Shown: in pieces, positions 43,381 to 51,589 of the stretch
Layout: every line of letters starts with the position of its first letter
Position numbering within the stretch: position 1 is the first letter of the stretch
DNA from: JAVBSN01 sp031556525
GTDB taxonomy: Bacteria > Bacillota > Clostridia > Lachnospirales > Lachnospiraceae
Reading direction: 5' to 3'
Length of the DNA stretch: 64,000 nt
NCBI GenBank assembly: GCA_031556525.1
Contig: JAVBSS010000037.1
Location: 1 to 64,000, forward strand
Made by a program: the position numbers and the translations under genes
Notes under the pieces: model-generated
The model's database searches: none
What the model was told of the DNA's origin: nothing
What the model saw: only the letters and a program-made list of their open reading frames with translations

Positions 43381-43409
43381 ATTATATAATACATAATATA
43401 TTTTTTCAA
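43381..43409 (-). promoter_or_regulatory. Promoter of the antisense RNA
   Basis: On the minus strand TTGAAA (43409-43404) and TATAAT (43386-43381) are exactly 17 bases apart, closer to consensus than the sense promoter, as expected when the antitoxin RNA must be in excess. Confidence 0.7.
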
Positions 43410-43439
43410 TATGAATTTTAAGAAAGAGGGGTAATAAAT

Positions 43440-44291
43440 ATGGTATCAGCAGGAGCAATAATAGGAATAGTAATAACATTATTTATAAGTCTAATATTAC
43501 CGATATTAATATTAATAATTTTTGGAGTTAAGAATAAACAACAAGGAATATGGTCTGCATGGGGGTTGGGTGCATTAGGATTTTTTGTACCTCAGATAAT
43601 AATAAGATTACCAATACTTAACAGTATAGCTTCTAGTGAAGGGTATAAAAGTTTTGCTAAAAATCATTATGTTGTATATTGTTTTGTTCTTGCTTTTACA
43701 GCAGGATTATTTGAGTTAGTAGGAAGATATGTTGTAGCTAAAGTTATAGCTAAGAAATTTACATTTAAAAGAGGTATTGCAGCAGGGCTAGGTCATGGTG
43801 GAATAGAGGCGATGATACTTATAGGTATGACATATATTAATAACCTCATCTATGCAGTTATGATTAATACAGGTGGCTTAGATGCTACTATTGAATCATT
43901 AAGTGGAACTGGTATAGATACAAATCAACTTGTTAATGTGAAAGAAGCAATGTTATCTACTAATGCAAGTCTGTTCTATTTTGCAGGATATGAGAGAATA
44001 TTAACGATGATTGGACATGTTGCCCTAAGTTTAATTGTATGCTATTTCGTAGTAAAGAAAAAAGATGCAATAGGTTTATTAATATGTCTAGGATTACATT
44101 TTATATTAGATTTTGTAAGTGTAATAATATCTGGAATGTCAACTCAGTATTTAGGGAATGTTTTATCGGATAACATGGCACTTATAATAACTTATGTATT
44201 TTTAACAGTTATGGCGGTTATATTTGTGTTTATAATTATGAAAATAAGGAAAAATATTTTCACTATTGAATTAGAAAATGAAATAGAATAA
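43440..44291 (+). CDS. YhfC family intramembrane protease-like protein
   Basis: The 283-residue protein has seven to eight membrane helices. The features typical of YhfC (glutamic-type intramembrane protease) are visible: FTAGLFELVGRYVVAK with a Glu-containing helix, GIAAGLGHGGIEAMILIG with H and E, and a late CLGLHFILDFVS with His and Asp. Substrate and role are unknown. It starts 34 bases after the antisense promoter and is followed by its own terminator. GAGGGG precedes the ATG. Confidence 0.82.
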   Translation: MVSAGAIIGIVITLFISLILPILILIIFGVKNKQQGIWSAWGLGALGFFVPQIIIRLPILNSIASSEGYKSFAKNHYVVYCFVLAFTAGLFELVGRYVVAKVIAKKFTFKRGIAAGLGHGGIEAMILIGMTYINNLIYAVMINTGGLDATIESLSGTGIDTNQLVNVKEAMLSTNASLFYFAGYERILTMIGHVALSLIVCYFVVKKKDAIGLLICLGLHFILDFVSVIISGMSTQYLGNVLSDNMALIITYVFLTVMAVIFVFIIMKIRKNIFTIELENEIE

Positions 44292-44302
44292 TAATAAAAT
44301 TT

Positions 44303-44352
44303 AAAATATAGAGTGTATTTACAAAAAAATTACATGCATTCTATATTTTTTT
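44303..44352 (+). terminator. Intrinsic terminator
   Basis: AAAATATAGA (44303-44312) pairs with TCTATATTTT (44340-44349), followed by TTT; the loop is long and A-rich. Confidence 0.65.
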
Positions 44353-44429
44353 GTTGTCCTATATATTTTTTCGTTATATAATTATTTGTGGAAATTGATT
44401 TGTAAAAGATTTGATGGGAGAGCAATACG

Positions 44430-45374
44430 ATGGTTAACATATATAAAACAGATAATGGTGTATTGTCAGAAGTTGATGGCATCGGAGAAGGCGTATGGAT
44501 TAACATGGTTGCTCCAACAATGGACGAGTCTACTAAGATATCAGAACAATACGATATAGATGTGTCAGATATTAGAGCAGCGCTTGATGATGAAGAAAGT
44601 TCGCGTGTTCAACTTGAAGAAGGATATACACTTATATTGGTGGATATTCCATCTGAAGAAGTTCGTAATAATCGTAACGCATATACAACTATCCCATTAG
44701 GTATACTTTTAGTAGAGAATGGAATAATCACTGTATGTGGTGAAGAGACAGTAGTGCTAAAATCATTTATTAAGAACACTATGAAGGGATTTAGTACTAA
44801 GAAAAGAATGAGATTTATATATCAGATATTATTTAGAATAGCTAATGTGTATCAAGTATATCTAAGATTTATAGATAAGAGGCGTAGTGAGATAGAGCGA
44901 AGAGTTAGTAATAATACTACTGAGGATTCGGATCTTATTGATTTACATGAATTAGAGACTAACTTGGTATACTTTGCAACATCCCTAAGTGCTAATAAGC
45001 TTGTATTAGAGAGACTTACAAGATATCAACGTATTAAGCAATACCCAGAAGACAGAGAATTATTAGATGATGTAATTGTCGAGAATAGACAGGCTATTGA
45101 GATGACAAATATTTATCGCGATATTATACAAGGTAGTAGGGAGTTAATAGCAACAGTTATCAATAATAGATTGAATAACGTAATGAAGTTCCTTACATCT
45201 ATTACTTTAGTAATGGCTATACCAACAATTATATCTGGAATATATGGAATGAATGTAAGTGGTAAGTGGATGCCGCTATCAGAGACACCACACGGGTTTG
45301 CAATAGTTTGTGTGATTATGACGGTAATATGTTTGATAGCTCTACGAATGTTAAAACGAAAAAAAATGCTTTAG
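44430..45374 (+). CDS. CorA family magnesium transporter
   Basis: The 314-residue protein has a large cytoplasmic N-terminal domain with the family segment YDIDVSDIRAALDDEESSRV, a long helix region (about 130-250), and two C-terminal membrane helices linked by the signature YGMN (in ISGIYGMNVSG). These pentameric channels import Mg2+ or related ions. No M-box or other leader was found in the 137 bases upstream. The DUF6472 gene follows after 10 bases. The exact ion is inferred from the family. Confidence 0.93.
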   Translation: MVNIYKTDNGVLSEVDGIGEGVWINMVAPTMDESTKISEQYDIDVSDIRAALDDEESSRVQLEEGYTLILVDIPSEEVRNNRNAYTTIPLGILLVENGIITVCGEETVVLKSFIKNTMKGFSTKKRMRFIYQILFRIANVYQVYLRFIDKRRSEIERRVSNNTTEDSDLIDLHELETNLVYFATSLSANKLVLERLTRYQRIKQYPEDRELLDDVIVENRQAIEMTNIYRDIIQGSRELIATVINNRLNNVMKFLTSITLVMAIPTIISGIYGMNVSGKWMPLSETPHGFAIVCVIMTVICLIALRMLKRKKML

Positions 45375-45384
45375 GAGATATAAT

Positions 45385-45561
45385 ATGAGTTCTAATTGTG
45401 ATACATGCGCTAATAACGTATATGATGAAGAATATGAATGTTACGAATGTGGCGTTAATATGGACGAAGATGATTTAGTAAGGTATTTGAGTAGTTCTCA
45501 GAGTAGTTGTCCATATTATCAGTTATATGATGAATATAAGATAGTGAGAAAACAAATGTAA
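45385..45561 (+). CDS. DUF6472-like cysteine-rich small protein (58 aa)
   Basis: A 58-codon frame with AGGAG 8 bases before its ATG encodes SNCDTCANNVYDEEYECYEC near the start, then acidic residues and SSCPYYQLYDEYKIVRKQM at the end. The cysteines (CxxC, CxxC and a late CPY) match the small DUF6472-type proteins common in Lachnospiraceae and suggest zinc or Fe-S binding. It lies 10 bases after the CorA gene, so the two share a message. Its function is unknown. Confidence 0.75.
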   Translation: MSSNCDTCANNVYDEEYECYECGVNMDEDDLVRYLSSSQSSCPYYQLYDEYKIVRKQM

Positions 45562-45681
45562 TATTTTTTGTTTACTTATACAACAAAATATGATATATTC
45601 CATCTTGAGCGGTATTCATTTATGAAACGGCATCAGATGATAAACAAGTTGTCACTTATTTTAGAAAGAAGAGGTGATAGC

Positions 45682-46521
45682 ATGAAAGTAGGAATCATTG
45701 GTTCAGGACGTGTAGGTTTTTCTATTGGCAAATATTTAGTAGATAGAGGAATACATGTAACGGGATACTATGATAATATTTATGAAAATGCTGTAGAAGC
45801 AGCAAACTTTACTAACACAGACATCTTTAATAAATTAGAAGAGTTAGTAAACTTAAGTGATACCCTATTTATAACAACACCGGATGATATTATTATTACG
45901 GTATGGGATTGCATTAAGAAAATGTCTATAGATTCAAAGACAATCTGCCATTTTAGTGGCTCGTTATCATCCGTTGTATTTTCAAGAATAGAAGACACCA
46001 AAGCATATGGTTGCTCTATTCATCCAATGTTAGCGTTCGAAGACAAATTTTCATCTTATAAGCAACTTAATAATGCTATTTTTACTATTGAGGGAAATAG
46101 TCAGGCTGTAAATAATATTAAAGGATTGTTTAGTTCTTTAGGTAATACAGTAATTGATATTGATGCAGATAGTAAGAGTAAATATCATGCAGCAGCTAGT
46201 ATATTAACTAACTACGTTGTAGGGGTACTCGATATGGGATATTCTTTACTTGAACAATGTGGATTTACTCGAGAAGAAGCAAGAAAAGTAACTAGCAATA
46301 TGGTTAGAAGTAATGTAGAAAATGTAATAAATGCAGATTCTATTAATGCACTTACTGGACCTATTGAAAGAGGCGATATTGATACAGTTAATAAGCATTT
46401 AGATAGCTTAGATGATGAAGATAGAATAATATATAAAGCTTTAGGATTAAAATTAGTAGCATTGGCAGATACTAAAAATCCAGATAAAGATTATACCGAA
46501 ATTAAAAATATATTAGGTTAA
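45682..46521 (+). CDS. Rossmann/DUF2520 protein, candidate ketopantoate reductase
   Basis: The 279-residue protein has an N-terminal NAD(P) fold (KVGIIGSGRVGFSIGKYLVD) and CSIHPMLAFEDKFSSYKQLN, then the helical DUF2520 C-terminal domain (HAAASILTNYVVGVLDMGYS and LTGPIERGDIDTVNKHLDSL). It begins a run with panB, panC, panD and coaBC, with 11 bases to panB. No panE or ilvC is present in the window, so this gene most likely supplies ketopantoate reduction, as reported for the non-homologous PanG reductase. AAGAGG precedes the ATG at 45682; the longer frame is not coding. Confidence 0.8.
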   Translation: MKVGIIGSGRVGFSIGKYLVDRGIHVTGYYDNIYENAVEAANFTNTDIFNKLEELVNLSDTLFITTPDDIIITVWDCIKKMSIDSKTICHFSGSLSSVVFSRIEDTKAYGCSIHPMLAFEDKFSSYKQLNNAIFTIEGNSQAVNNIKGLFSSLGNTVIDIDADSKSKYHAAASILTNYVVGVLDMGYSLLEQCGFTREEARKVTSNMVRSNVENVINADSINALTGPIERGDIDTVNKHLDSLDDEDRIIYKALGLKLVALADTKNPDKDYTEIKNILG

Positions 46522-46532
46522 CGGAGGATATT

Positions 46533-47360
46533 ATGAAGAATACGTCAGTAACATTTAGAGAAGCAAAAGCAAAGGGCGAGAAAGTAACTATGCTTACAGC
46601 ATATGATTACTCAACAGCAAAGTTAATAGATGAAGCAGGAGTTAACTCTATATTAGTAGGTGACTCATTAGGAATGGTTATGCTTGGTTATGAAGATACA
46701 TTATCAGTAACTATGGAAGACATGATACATCATAGTAAGGCAGTAGCAAGGGCGGCAAAGAATGCATTGGTAATTACAGATATGCCATTTATGTCATATC
46801 AAACATCTGTATACGATGCAGTTGTAAATGCAGGACGCTTAGTAAAAGAAGGTAGAGCACAGGCTGTTAAGCTAGAAGGTGGATTAGAAGTATGTGAGCA
46901 TGTAAAGGCTATAGTATCAGCTTCTATACCAGTATGTGCCCATATAGGACTTACACCACAATCAGTAAATGCATTTGGTGGATTCAAGGTTCAAGGTAAG
47001 GGAGAAGAAGCGGCTCAGAAGTTAATAGATGAGGCAAGAGCTTTAGAAGAAGCGGGAGCATTTGCAATAGTATTAGAATGTGTTCCAGAAAAACTTGCTA
47101 CAAAGATGGCAGAGTTAATAAATATTCCTATAATAGGTATTGGTGCAGGAGCGGGTTGTGATGGACAAGTACTAGTATATCAAGATATGTTAGGTATGTA
47201 TTCGGATTTAGTACCTAAGTTCGTTAAGAAATTTGCGACAGTTGGCGATAATATGAAGGAAGCATTTAAGGCGTATATAGATGAGGTGTCAGCAGGAACA
47301 TTTCCAGCGCCGGAACACACATTTAAAATAGATGATGGAATAATAGATAAATTATACTAG
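46533..47360 (+). CDS. panB: 3-methyl-2-oxobutanoate hydroxymethyltransferase
   Basis: The 275-residue TIM-barrel enzyme adds a hydroxymethyl group from methylene-THF to ketoisovalerate, the first step to pantoate. Motifs are KVTMLTAYDYSTAKLIDEAG, VGDSLGMVMLGYEDTLSVTM with the Mg ligand Asp, KLEGG and HIGLTPQSVNAFGGFKVQGK. GGAGG precedes the ATG. The substrate ketoisovalerate comes from IlvD (gene at 35849). The length is normal for PanB. Confidence 0.96.
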   Translation: MKNTSVTFREAKAKGEKVTMLTAYDYSTAKLIDEAGVNSILVGDSLGMVMLGYEDTLSVTMEDMIHHSKAVARAAKNALVITDMPFMSYQTSVYDAVVNAGRLVKEGRAQAVKLEGGLEVCEHVKAIVSASIPVCAHIGLTPQSVNAFGGFKVQGKGEEAAQKLIDEARALEEAGAFAIVLECVPEKLATKMAELINIPIIGIGAGAGCDGQVLVYQDMLGMYSDLVPKFVKKFATVGDNMKEAFKAYIDEVSAGTFPAPEHTFKIDDGIIDKLY

Positions 47361-47372
47361 GGAGAAATGAAC

Positions 47373-48215
47373 ATGAATATTTGTTATACAATAAATGATG
47401 TTAGAAAACAAGTTAATGATTGGAAAAAAGAAGGTTTAACAATAGGATTTGTACCTACTATGGGATACTTACATGAAGGTCATAGAAGTTTAATGGAAGC
47501 AGCTAAGAAAGAATGTGATAAAGTAGTAGTAAGTATATTTGTTAATCCAATGCAATTTGGACCTAAAGAAGATCTAGTAAGTTATCCAAGAGATTTAGAT
47601 AAGGATTCTGAACTTTGTGAGGGAGTGGGCGTTGACCTAATATTCCATCCAGAACCAGAAGAGATGTATGATAATAATTTTTGTTCTTATGTAGATATGA
47701 ATGGTCTTACAACTGAGTTGTGTGGAAAAAGTAGACCAACTCATTTTAGAGGAGTACAGACAGTAGTATTAAAGTTATTTAATGTTGTAAAAGCTGACAA
47801 GGCATTCTTCGGTCAGAAAGATGCTCAACAATTAGCTGTTATTAAGAGAATGGTTACAGACCTAAATGTAGATATAGAGATAGTAGGTTGTCCGATTATA
47901 AGAGAAGAGGATGGTCTAGCTAAGAGTTCAAGAAACACTTATCTTAGTGAAGAAGAACGAAATGCGGCAACTATATTAAACAAGAGCTTAATAGCAGGTA
48001 AAGAGTTGATAATTAACGGTGAAACAGACGTAAAAGTTGTAAAAGAAAAGATATTAAGTATTATTGACTCAGAACCATTGGCAAAAGTAGATTATGTTGA
48101 TATAGTAGATTTCGGTAATATATTACCTATTGAGAAAATAGAAACATCAGTACTTGTTGCTATAGCGGTATACGTTGGAAAGACAAGACTTATTGATAAT
48201 TTTATTATTGGATAA
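47373..48215 (+). CDS. panC: Pantothenate synthetase
   Basis: The 280-residue ATP-dependent ligase joins pantoate and beta-alanine. Nucleotidyl motifs are visible: VPTMGYLHEGHRSLMEAAKK (HxGH), VSIFVNPMQFGPKEDLVSYP, AFFGQKDAQQLAVIKRM and the C-terminal LAKSSRNTYLSEEER (KSS-like). I start at 47373, 8 bases after GGGAG; an in-frame ATG at 47367 is too close. Part of the panB-panC-panD operon. Confidence 0.96.
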   Translation: MNICYTINDVRKQVNDWKKEGLTIGFVPTMGYLHEGHRSLMEAAKKECDKVVVSIFVNPMQFGPKEDLVSYPRDLDKDSELCEGVGVDLIFHPEPEEMYDNNFCSYVDMNGLTTELCGKSRPTHFRGVQTVVLKLFNVVKADKAFFGQKDAQQLAVIKRMVTDLNVDIEIVGCPIIREEDGLAKSSRNTYLSEEERNAATILNKSLIAGKELIINGETDVKVVKEKILSIIDSEPLAKVDYVDIVDFGNILPIEKIETSVLVAIAVYVGKTRLIDNFIIG

Positions 48216-48256
48216 AGATCAATATAGGGTTTAAGATATATAGAGGAGATAAAACA

Positions 48257-48655
48257 ATGAACTTAACTATGTTAAAAGGTAAGATACACAGAGCTGTAGT
48301 AAAGCAAGCAGATTTGAATTATGTAGGAAGTATTACTATAGATACTGAACTTATGGAAGCGGCAGGTATATTAGAGTATGAGATGGTTCAGATAGTAGAT
48401 GTGGAGAATGGGAATAGATTTGAGACATATACTATTGCAGGAGATGCGGGTTCAGGAATGATATGTTTAAATGGTGCGGCGGCAAGACAGGTAGCAGTAG
48501 GCGATCATGTAATAATTATGTGTTATGCACAGATGTCACCAGAAGAAGCCAAACAAAATAAACCATACGTAGTATTTGTAGATGATAACAATAATATTGC
48601 TAATGTATCAAGATATGAGAAGCACGGTTTACTAACAGAGGATTTCGTAAAGTAA
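48257..48655 (+). CDS. panD: Aspartate 1-decarboxylase
   Basis: This 132-residue proenzyme makes beta-alanine from aspartate for PanC. The self-cleavage site Gly24-Ser25 is visible in LNYVGSITIDTELMEAAGI; cleavage there gives the pyruvoyl cofactor on the new alpha chain. Other conserved parts are FETYTIAGDAGSGMICLNGA and DHVIIMCYAQM. GGAGA precedes the ATG. No panZ-type maturation factor is nearby, in line with self-processing forms outside enterobacteria. Confidence 0.96.
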   Translation: MNLTMLKGKIHRAVVKQADLNYVGSITIDTELMEAAGILEYEMVQIVDVENGNRFETYTIAGDAGSGMICLNGAAARQVAVGDHVIIMCYAQMSPEEAKQNKPYVVFVDDNNNIANVSRYEKHGLLTEDFVK

Positions 48656-48685
48656 CTTGAATAAGTTATTATGAGGAGAACACAT

Positions 48686-49870
48686 ATGTTAAAAGGAAAA
48701 ACAGTTATACTTGGTGTAACAGGAAGTATAGCAGCATATAAGATTGCTAATCTTGCCAGTATGCTTGTTAAGTTACATGCAGATGTACATGTAATAATGA
48801 CTGAAAATGCAACTAACTTTATTAATCCAATTACATTTGAAACATTAACTAATAATAAATGTTTGGTAGATACATTCGATAGGAATTTTCAGTATAATGT
48901 TGAACATGTATCGTTAGCTAAGAAGGCAGATATATTTATGGTTGCACCAGCCTCAGCTAATGTAATAGGCAAAATAGCTAATGGAATAGCAGATGACATG
49001 CTTACAACAACTATTATGGCATGTAAGTGTAAGAAGATAATAGCACCTGCTATGAATACAAATATGTATGAGAATCCTATAGTACAAGATAACATTAAGA
49101 AATTAGAATCTTATGGTATGGAGATAGTAACTCCTGCTACGGGATATCTTGCTTGTGGTGATACAGGTGCAGGTAAGCTTCCAAGTGAAGAATTATTATT
49201 AGATTATATATTAAAAGAGATTAAGAGAGATAAAGATATGGTAGGCAAGACGGTATTGGTTACAGCAGGGCCTACTAGAGAAGCAATAGATCCAGTTAGA
49301 TTTATTAGTAATCATTCTACAGGTAAGATGGGATATGGCATTGCAAGATGTGCTATGGAACGTGGTGCAAGAGTAATACTAGTTACTGGTAAGGTTAATA
49401 TACCAGTACCACCGTTTGTTGAAGTAGTTGAAGTAGTAAGTGCGGGGGATATGTATGATGCTGTTATGAAATACAAAGATGAAGCAGACGTTATTGTAAA
49501 GTCGGCAGCGGTTGCAGATTATACACCAGCAAGTGTTAGTGATGAAAAAGTAAAGAAATCAGATGGTGATTTAAGTATAGAGTTAACAAGAACAAAAGAT
49601 ATACTTAAAGAGGTTGGTAGTGGCAGTAGAGACAATCAATTCATATGTGGATTTGCTATGGAGACACAGAATCTAATTGAGAATGCATCTAAGAAGTTAA
49701 TTGCTAAGAATGTTGATATGATTGTTGCGAATAATTTGAAAACAGAAGGTGCTGGATTCGGTACAGACACTAATGTAGTAACATTTATAACTAGAGAAGG
49801 AAATAGAGAATTACCTATTATGTCAAAAGAAGAGGTTGCAAAAGCAATACTTGATGAAACAATAAAATAA
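48686..49870 (+). CDS. coaBC: Bifunctional phosphopantothenoylcysteine decarboxylase/synthetase
   Basis: The 394-residue fusion carries the next two steps from pantothenate towards CoA. The N-terminal flavin decarboxylase (CoaC) has VILGVTGSIAAYKIANLASM, the His in VEHVSLAKKAD, PAMNTNMYENP and the cysteine of TGYLACGDTGAGKLP. The C-terminal synthetase (CoaB) starts near residue 190 with KTVLVTAGPTREAIDPVRFI and SNHSTGKMGYGIARCAMERG. I start at 48686, after GAGGAGA. It ends the pantothenate operon; a terminator follows. Pantothenate kinase is not in the window. Confidence 0.95.
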   Translation: MLKGKTVILGVTGSIAAYKIANLASMLVKLHADVHVIMTENATNFINPITFETLTNNKCLVDTFDRNFQYNVEHVSLAKKADIFMVAPASANVIGKIANGIADDMLTTTIMACKCKKIIAPAMNTNMYENPIVQDNIKKLESYGMEIVTPATGYLACGDTGAGKLPSEELLLDYILKEIKRDKDMVGKTVLVTAGPTREAIDPVRFISNHSTGKMGYGIARCAMERGARVILVTGKVNIPVPPFVEVVEVVSAGDMYDAVMKYKDEADVIVKSAAVADYTPASVSDEKVKKSDGDLSIELTRTKDILKEVGSGSRDNQFICGFAMETQNLIENASKKLIAKNVDMIVANNLKTEGAGFGTDTNVVTFITREGNRELPIMSKEEVAKAILDETIK

Positions 49871-49873
49871 TAA

Positions 49874-49916
49874 AGGGGCTGTCGCACTAAGAAATTAGTG
49901 TAGCAGCTTCTTTTTT
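49874..49916 (+). terminator. Intrinsic terminator after coaBC
   Basis: GGGGCTG and CACTA (49875-49890) pair with TAGTG and CAGCTTC (49896-49910) in a slightly imperfect stem, followed by TTTTTT. Confidence 0.8.
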
Positions 49917-49990
49917 GTACTGCTAAATACTAATATAAATTATCAACAAAGCGTGGATAAAATTACAAAACAACAAACTACGTTGAAAAT

Positions 49991-50019
49991 TTGACAAGTT
50001 TGTTGAAAGATGTTAATAT
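49991..50019 (+). promoter_or_regulatory. Promoter of the secreted-protein/ABC operon
   Basis: A consensus TTGACA (49991-49996) and TAATAT (50014-50019) are 17 bases apart, about 40 bases before the start codon at 50059. Confidence 0.7.
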
Positions 50020-50058
50020 ATGGATACAAAATATTTGTCTATGAGAGGAGATTTAATT

Positions 50059-50415
50059 ATGAAAGTAATAAAAGCATTAGTATTAGTAGGTTTATTAGCG
50101 ATATCCATAGGAACATCAGTATACGCAGGAAAATTATTAAACGTATATTCAAGCGGAAGTGGAAATTATTATCAAGCAAGTACTATAAATACAACAAGCG
50201 ACAATAGATATGCAACAATATCTATCTATAAGTATGATGGAAAGTGGTCTAGTAAAACTTTTGTGAACTCAGCAGGTAAAGTGTTATATGGATATTCTGA
50301 TAGCGTATCAACTGCGGGTACAGTTACAGAGCATGGAAGAGCATTTGGAAATATATATAATTCATTGCCACCATCATCAGGCGTAGCGGAAAGTGTGGAA
50401 ATTATTGTAAAATAA
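50059..50415 (+). CDS. Small secreted protein, possibly bacteriocin-like
   Basis: The 118-residue protein has a clean signal peptide (MKVIKALVLVGLLAISIGTS with VYAG following; cleavage after AYA/VYA near residue 24). The mature part of about 94 residues is rich in Ser, Tyr, Gly and Thr with only beta-forming segments (YATISIYKYDGKWSSKTFVN) and no cysteine. Its size and place before a two-permease, one-ATPase ABC set recall lactococcin 972-type bacteriocin clusters, but the sequence match is weak. GAGAGGAG precedes the ATG at 50059. Function inferred only from context. Confidence 0.65.
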   Translation: MKVIKALVLVGLLAISIGTSVYAGKLLNVYSSGSGNYYQASTINTTSDNRYATISIYKYDGKWSSKTFVNSAGKVLYGYSDSVSTAGTVTEHGRAFGNIYNSLPPSSGVAESVEIIVK

Positions 50416-50430
50416 TTTGATGGAGAGATA

Positions 50431-51579
50431 ATGAAATATATTTATAAAAATATAAAAAGTTTTTTTATAGAAGAAAAATTAATATTTAATTTAGTGATTA
50501 TATGTATATTTTTTTCTGGTATAATATTTAATTTTTCATTTGGAATATATCATGAATTTAAACGTCTATCATATGAAGATATATATGGAACAAAAGAGTT
50601 ATGTATATCTTTTAATGGTTTGTGGAATGATAATATTACTAAGGGAGAAATGATGAAGGTAATATCTTTACTTGATGAAGATATTACTAATGATATTGAC
50701 TATATATTCATTGTTGGTTATTTTCCAGGAGATGATATTATGGTAGAAAATAAATTCGAATTTCATTTTGCAATTAGAGATGGTAGGATTACATATGTAA
50801 AAGACGTATATAATAATATTGTTCAACTTGGTTTCTGGGTAAGTGGTGAGTATTTTACAAAATCGCAGTACGAAAATGGAGAATTAGTAGCATTATGTGG
50901 AGGGATTTATGATCCTTACTATGGATTTGATGAGTCATATAAGTATGGTGATAAAGATGGCTATGTATATATAGATGGGAAAAAATATAGGTGCATAGGC
51001 TATCAACGTGCTACATATACACCTTGGATTCCTATAACTACAGTAAGTGATGATTTTAATATTGAATATATAGCCTTTGTTACATATGAAACAATGACTA
51101 AAAAAGAGTATGTTACTATAACAAGTGCAATAAAAGAACAATTTGGTGATGCAGCCGATATTCCAGATTATCCAATACCAGATTCAGATGATACAAAACT
51201 ATATAATAGTATTATAATTATATGTATCCTAATAGCAGTTATATCCTCTGTTGTATATGCAGTATTATATCAATACATAATATATCAGAGAAAAAGGAAT
51301 CTGAATATATATAGAATATGTGGATTTACTTTAAAGAATGCTAGGAAATTATATATGACAGAATGTATGGCAATCGCTAGTGTTTGTTACATAATATCGG
51401 TAATATTTTTTCATGCTATTATATTACCACAGTTAGAAAAAATATATTATTTTATTGGAGAATCATATTCATTATCATCATATTTACAATTGGGTATAAT
51501 ATATTTTGTTATTGTATATATAATTTTAAAAATAATGATGGTGACTAATCTTAGAAATGATATAGTAAAGGAACTATAG
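50431..51579 (+). CDS. FtsX/MacB-like ABC transporter permease
   Basis: The 382-residue protein has one N-terminal helix (residues about 17-37), a large extracytoplasmic domain (40-270) rich in Tyr and Asp, and three C-terminal helices, the MacB/FtsX permease layout. The C-terminal part NIYRICGFTLKNARKLYMTE is the typical coupling segment. It begins 15 bases after the secreted-protein gene, with TGGAGAG, and is followed by a second permease 10 bases downstream. The pair probably handles a peptide or lipoprotein in the membrane; substrate unknown. Confidence 0.75.
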   Translation: MKYIYKNIKSFFIEEKLIFNLVIICIFFSGIIFNFSFGIYHEFKRLSYEDIYGTKELCISFNGLWNDNITKGEMMKVISLLDEDITNDIDYIFIVGYFPGDDIMVENKFEFHFAIRDGRITYVKDVYNNIVQLGFWVSGEYFTKSQYENGELVALCGGIYDPYYGFDESYKYGDKDGYVYIDGKKYRCIGYQRATYTPWIPITTVSDDFNIEYIAFVTYETMTKKEYVTITSAIKEQFGDAADIPDYPIPDSDDTKLYNSIIIICILIAVISSVVYAVLYQYIIYQRKRNLNIYRICGFTLKNARKLYMTECMAIASVCYIISVIFFHAIILPQLEKIYYFIGESYSLSSYLQLGIIYFVIVYIILKIMMVTNLRNDIVKEL

Positions 51580-51589
51580 GAGATTAAAG

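Noticed and set aside
44353..44429. M-box riboswitch before the CorA gene
   Set aside because: The gap is too short and lacks the conserved M-box core.
45568..45681. Longer start for the DUF2520 gene
   Set aside because: The extra 38 residues lie in non-coding AT-rich DNA without a ribosome site; AAGAGG fits the ATG at 45682.
49927..49975. Further DnaA-like sites (TTATCAACA and CGTGGATAA)
   Set aside because: Two weak, separate matches in AT-rich DNA; expected by chance.
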